From: Chersky-840 sp963794615
GTDB taxonomy: Bacteria; Actinomycetota; Acidimicrobiia; Acidimicrobiales; UBA8190
Length of the DNA stretch: 64,000 nucleotides
NCBI GenBank assembly: GCA_963794615.1
Contig: CAWCEP010000005.1
Span: forward strand, 124,001-188,000
Reading direction: 5' to 3'
Under the pieces are notes generated by a model, which did not search any database, was not told the DNA's origin, and saw nothing but the letters and a program-made list of their open reading frames with translations. The position numbers and the translations under genes were made by a program. Position 1 is the first letter of the stretch; the number at the start of each line of letters is the position of its first letter. This document shows, in pieces, positions 63,119 through 64,000 of this stretch.

Positions 63119-64000
63119 TCAGAATGAAATCTCCGCGAACGATTGCAGCGAGCGGTCTCGAGGACTCGAGACCTCGAGATAGCAGGTCTCTCCCGCGTCG
63201 CAGGTTCCGTCCCCGACCGGACCCGTCCTCACCTTGTAGTGCGCGTGAATGCTTCCATCGGCACGGGGGAACACGGTAACGGCGTCGGTGTTGCTGCAGG
63301 CGTTGAGGTCGGTAAGGGCATTTGCGTTGCATTCTGAGATGGTGAGCCCCTGATGGGTGTCCGCAGAGAAGTGTGCAGCGCTCACCGACACAACCTCGCC
63401 GCCTCGTAGCCCTCGCCACGGGGTCACCGGGGATGTCGTCGTCTGTCCCTCCCACACTCCGACATCGAGGCCCTCTCTCTGATAGGTGAGCGCGCCAGCG
63501 CTCGAATCGAGGAAGGTAAGCCGACGCTTCTCCACGACCGGTGCCATCCGCCTTACGAACCCGACGTCCGGCCCGAAATAGATCCTCTCGACCACGGAGT
63601 CCGGGGCCTGGTTGATGTTCACGATGACGTCCTCGGTCGCCAGGCCCACCTGATGCGTCGACCTCCCCCCGGCGAGACCACTCAGAAGGCCAAGGATCAC
63701 CTGGACACCGATGATGGCGGCCAGCGCCGCCCCCACGATGGCACCGCTCCAGCCGTCGTCTCGGCGGACCCTTCGGGCGAAGGTCGCGACCCTCCTGGCT
63801 CCTCTTCCCATTCCCTCGTCTGCGGGGGAATGCAGACGATGCTCGGCTCGAGATCGCGATGATCGCCCCACCAGGGCCAGATAGCTACCGACGAGCACTA
63901 GCAGATCGAACGTGGTGTAGCGCGACGTCCCCGCGTACCACAACCCGATCAACGTAGACCGTCCGCTCGCAATCGAAAGTGCGAACAGCATGCCGAACCC
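63119..64000 (-). CDS. membrane protein with C-terminal neocarzinostatin-like domain (5' end cut by window)
   Basis: The frame is open from base 64000 and stops at 63119 (293 residues seen). The first part is the end of a polytopic protein (MLFALSIASGRSTLIGLWY, TFDLLVLVGSYLALVG), then a basic cytoplasmic loop and a helix (WSGAIVGAALAAIIGVQVIL). An outer region with DVIVNINQAPDSVVERIY follows. The last 90 residues (GLRGGEVVSVSAAHFSADTH, ISECNANALTDLNACS, GSIHAHYKVRTGPVGDGTC) look like the Ig-type neocarzinostatin family domain, with its disulfide-forming cysteines. The gene is on the same strand as egtB, 226 bp upstream. GC is lower than in the suf or cys regions. Confidence 0.6.
   Translation of the reverse strand, partial: GFGMLFALSIASGRSTLIGLWYAGTSRYTTFDLLVLVGSYLALVGRSSRSRAEHRLHSPADEGMGRGARRVATFARRVRRDDGWSGAIVGAALAAIIGVQVILGLLSGLAGGRSTHQVGLATEDVIVNINQAPDSVVERIYFGPDVGFVRRMAPVVEKRRLTFLDSSAGALTYQREGLDVGVWEGQTTTSPVTPWRGLRGGEVVSVSAAHFSADTHQGLTISECNANALTDLNACSNTDAVTVFPRADGSIHAHYKVRTGPVGDGTCDAGETCYLEVSSPRDRSLQSFAEISF

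Overview
The window is high-GC DNA with frequent GTG starts, tight 4-bp GTGA/TGATG overlaps and Pro/Ala/Arg-rich proteins. Gene content fits an actinobacterium: a Suf Fe-S system with SufU, LytR-CpsA-Psr protein, ergothioneine genes, an Fe-S type APS reductase, a coenzyme-F420-type flavoprotein and several luciferase-like (LLM) oxidoreductases. An Acidimicrobiia-like lineage is my best guess, inferred from gene content only. No rRNA, tRNA, CRISPR array or intact mobile element was seen.

Layout. 1-7.6 kb: metabolic genes (alpha/beta hydrolase, metallo-beta-lactamase fold hydrolase, flavin reductase, sugar epimerase-like cupin, XRE regulator, LLM oxidoreductase, DUF4115-like membrane protein, oligopeptidase B). 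7.7-17.8 kb: a large two-domain adenylate cyclase/ATPase/TPR protein, a secreted S53 peptidase, a secreted Ig/IPT protein, and an FtsX-type permease with an ABC ATPase that carries a C-terminal cyclic-nucleotide-binding domain. 18-29.7 kb: a split Suf system (sufB, a small Cys-rich protein, sufD, Rieske ferredoxin, sufC-like; then sufC-sufS-sufU on the other strand), interrupted by a crotonase, an LLM/hydrolase pair and an LCP protein. 29.8-46.5 kb: glycogen debranching-type glucosidase, FGGY kinase, a gamma-glutamylation polyamine-type catabolic set (glutamine synthetase-like, SDR, PuuD-like, aldehyde dehydrogenase), a divergent SCO1/copper monooxygenase-like lipoprotein pair, sirtuin, MFS pump, acyl-CoA ligase and succinate-semialdehyde dehydrogenase. 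46.4-49.6 kb: a visibly less GC-rich glycosyltransferase/membrane protein islet. 49.6-57.4 kb: a divergent assimilatory sulfate reduction locus (MarR, siroheme synthase, cysN, cysD | cysH, sulfite reductase, FrhB-like F420 flavoprotein, small protein). 57.4-64 kb: ABC ATPase, membrane protein, translin homolog, D-amino-acid PLP enzyme, egtD-egtB, and a membrane protein with a neocarzinostatin-like domain cut by the window end.

How genes work together. CysDN makes APS, CysH reduces it to sulfite, siroheme synthase supplies the sulfite reductase cofactor, and the overlapping FrhB-like protein is a plausible electron donor, suggesting F420H2-driven sulfite reduction. The sulfide produced would feed cysteine, SufS and ergothioneine synthesis. 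The cyclase and the cNMP-domain ABC ATPase suggest a local cyclic-nucleotide circuit.

A caution for the reader: at least eight otherwise normal genes are broken by one-base frameshifts (nearly all single-base gains, often in short G/C runs). Restoring one base rebuilds the family consensus each time, so these look like base-calling errors rather than real pseudogenes. Coordinates for those genes span both pieces.
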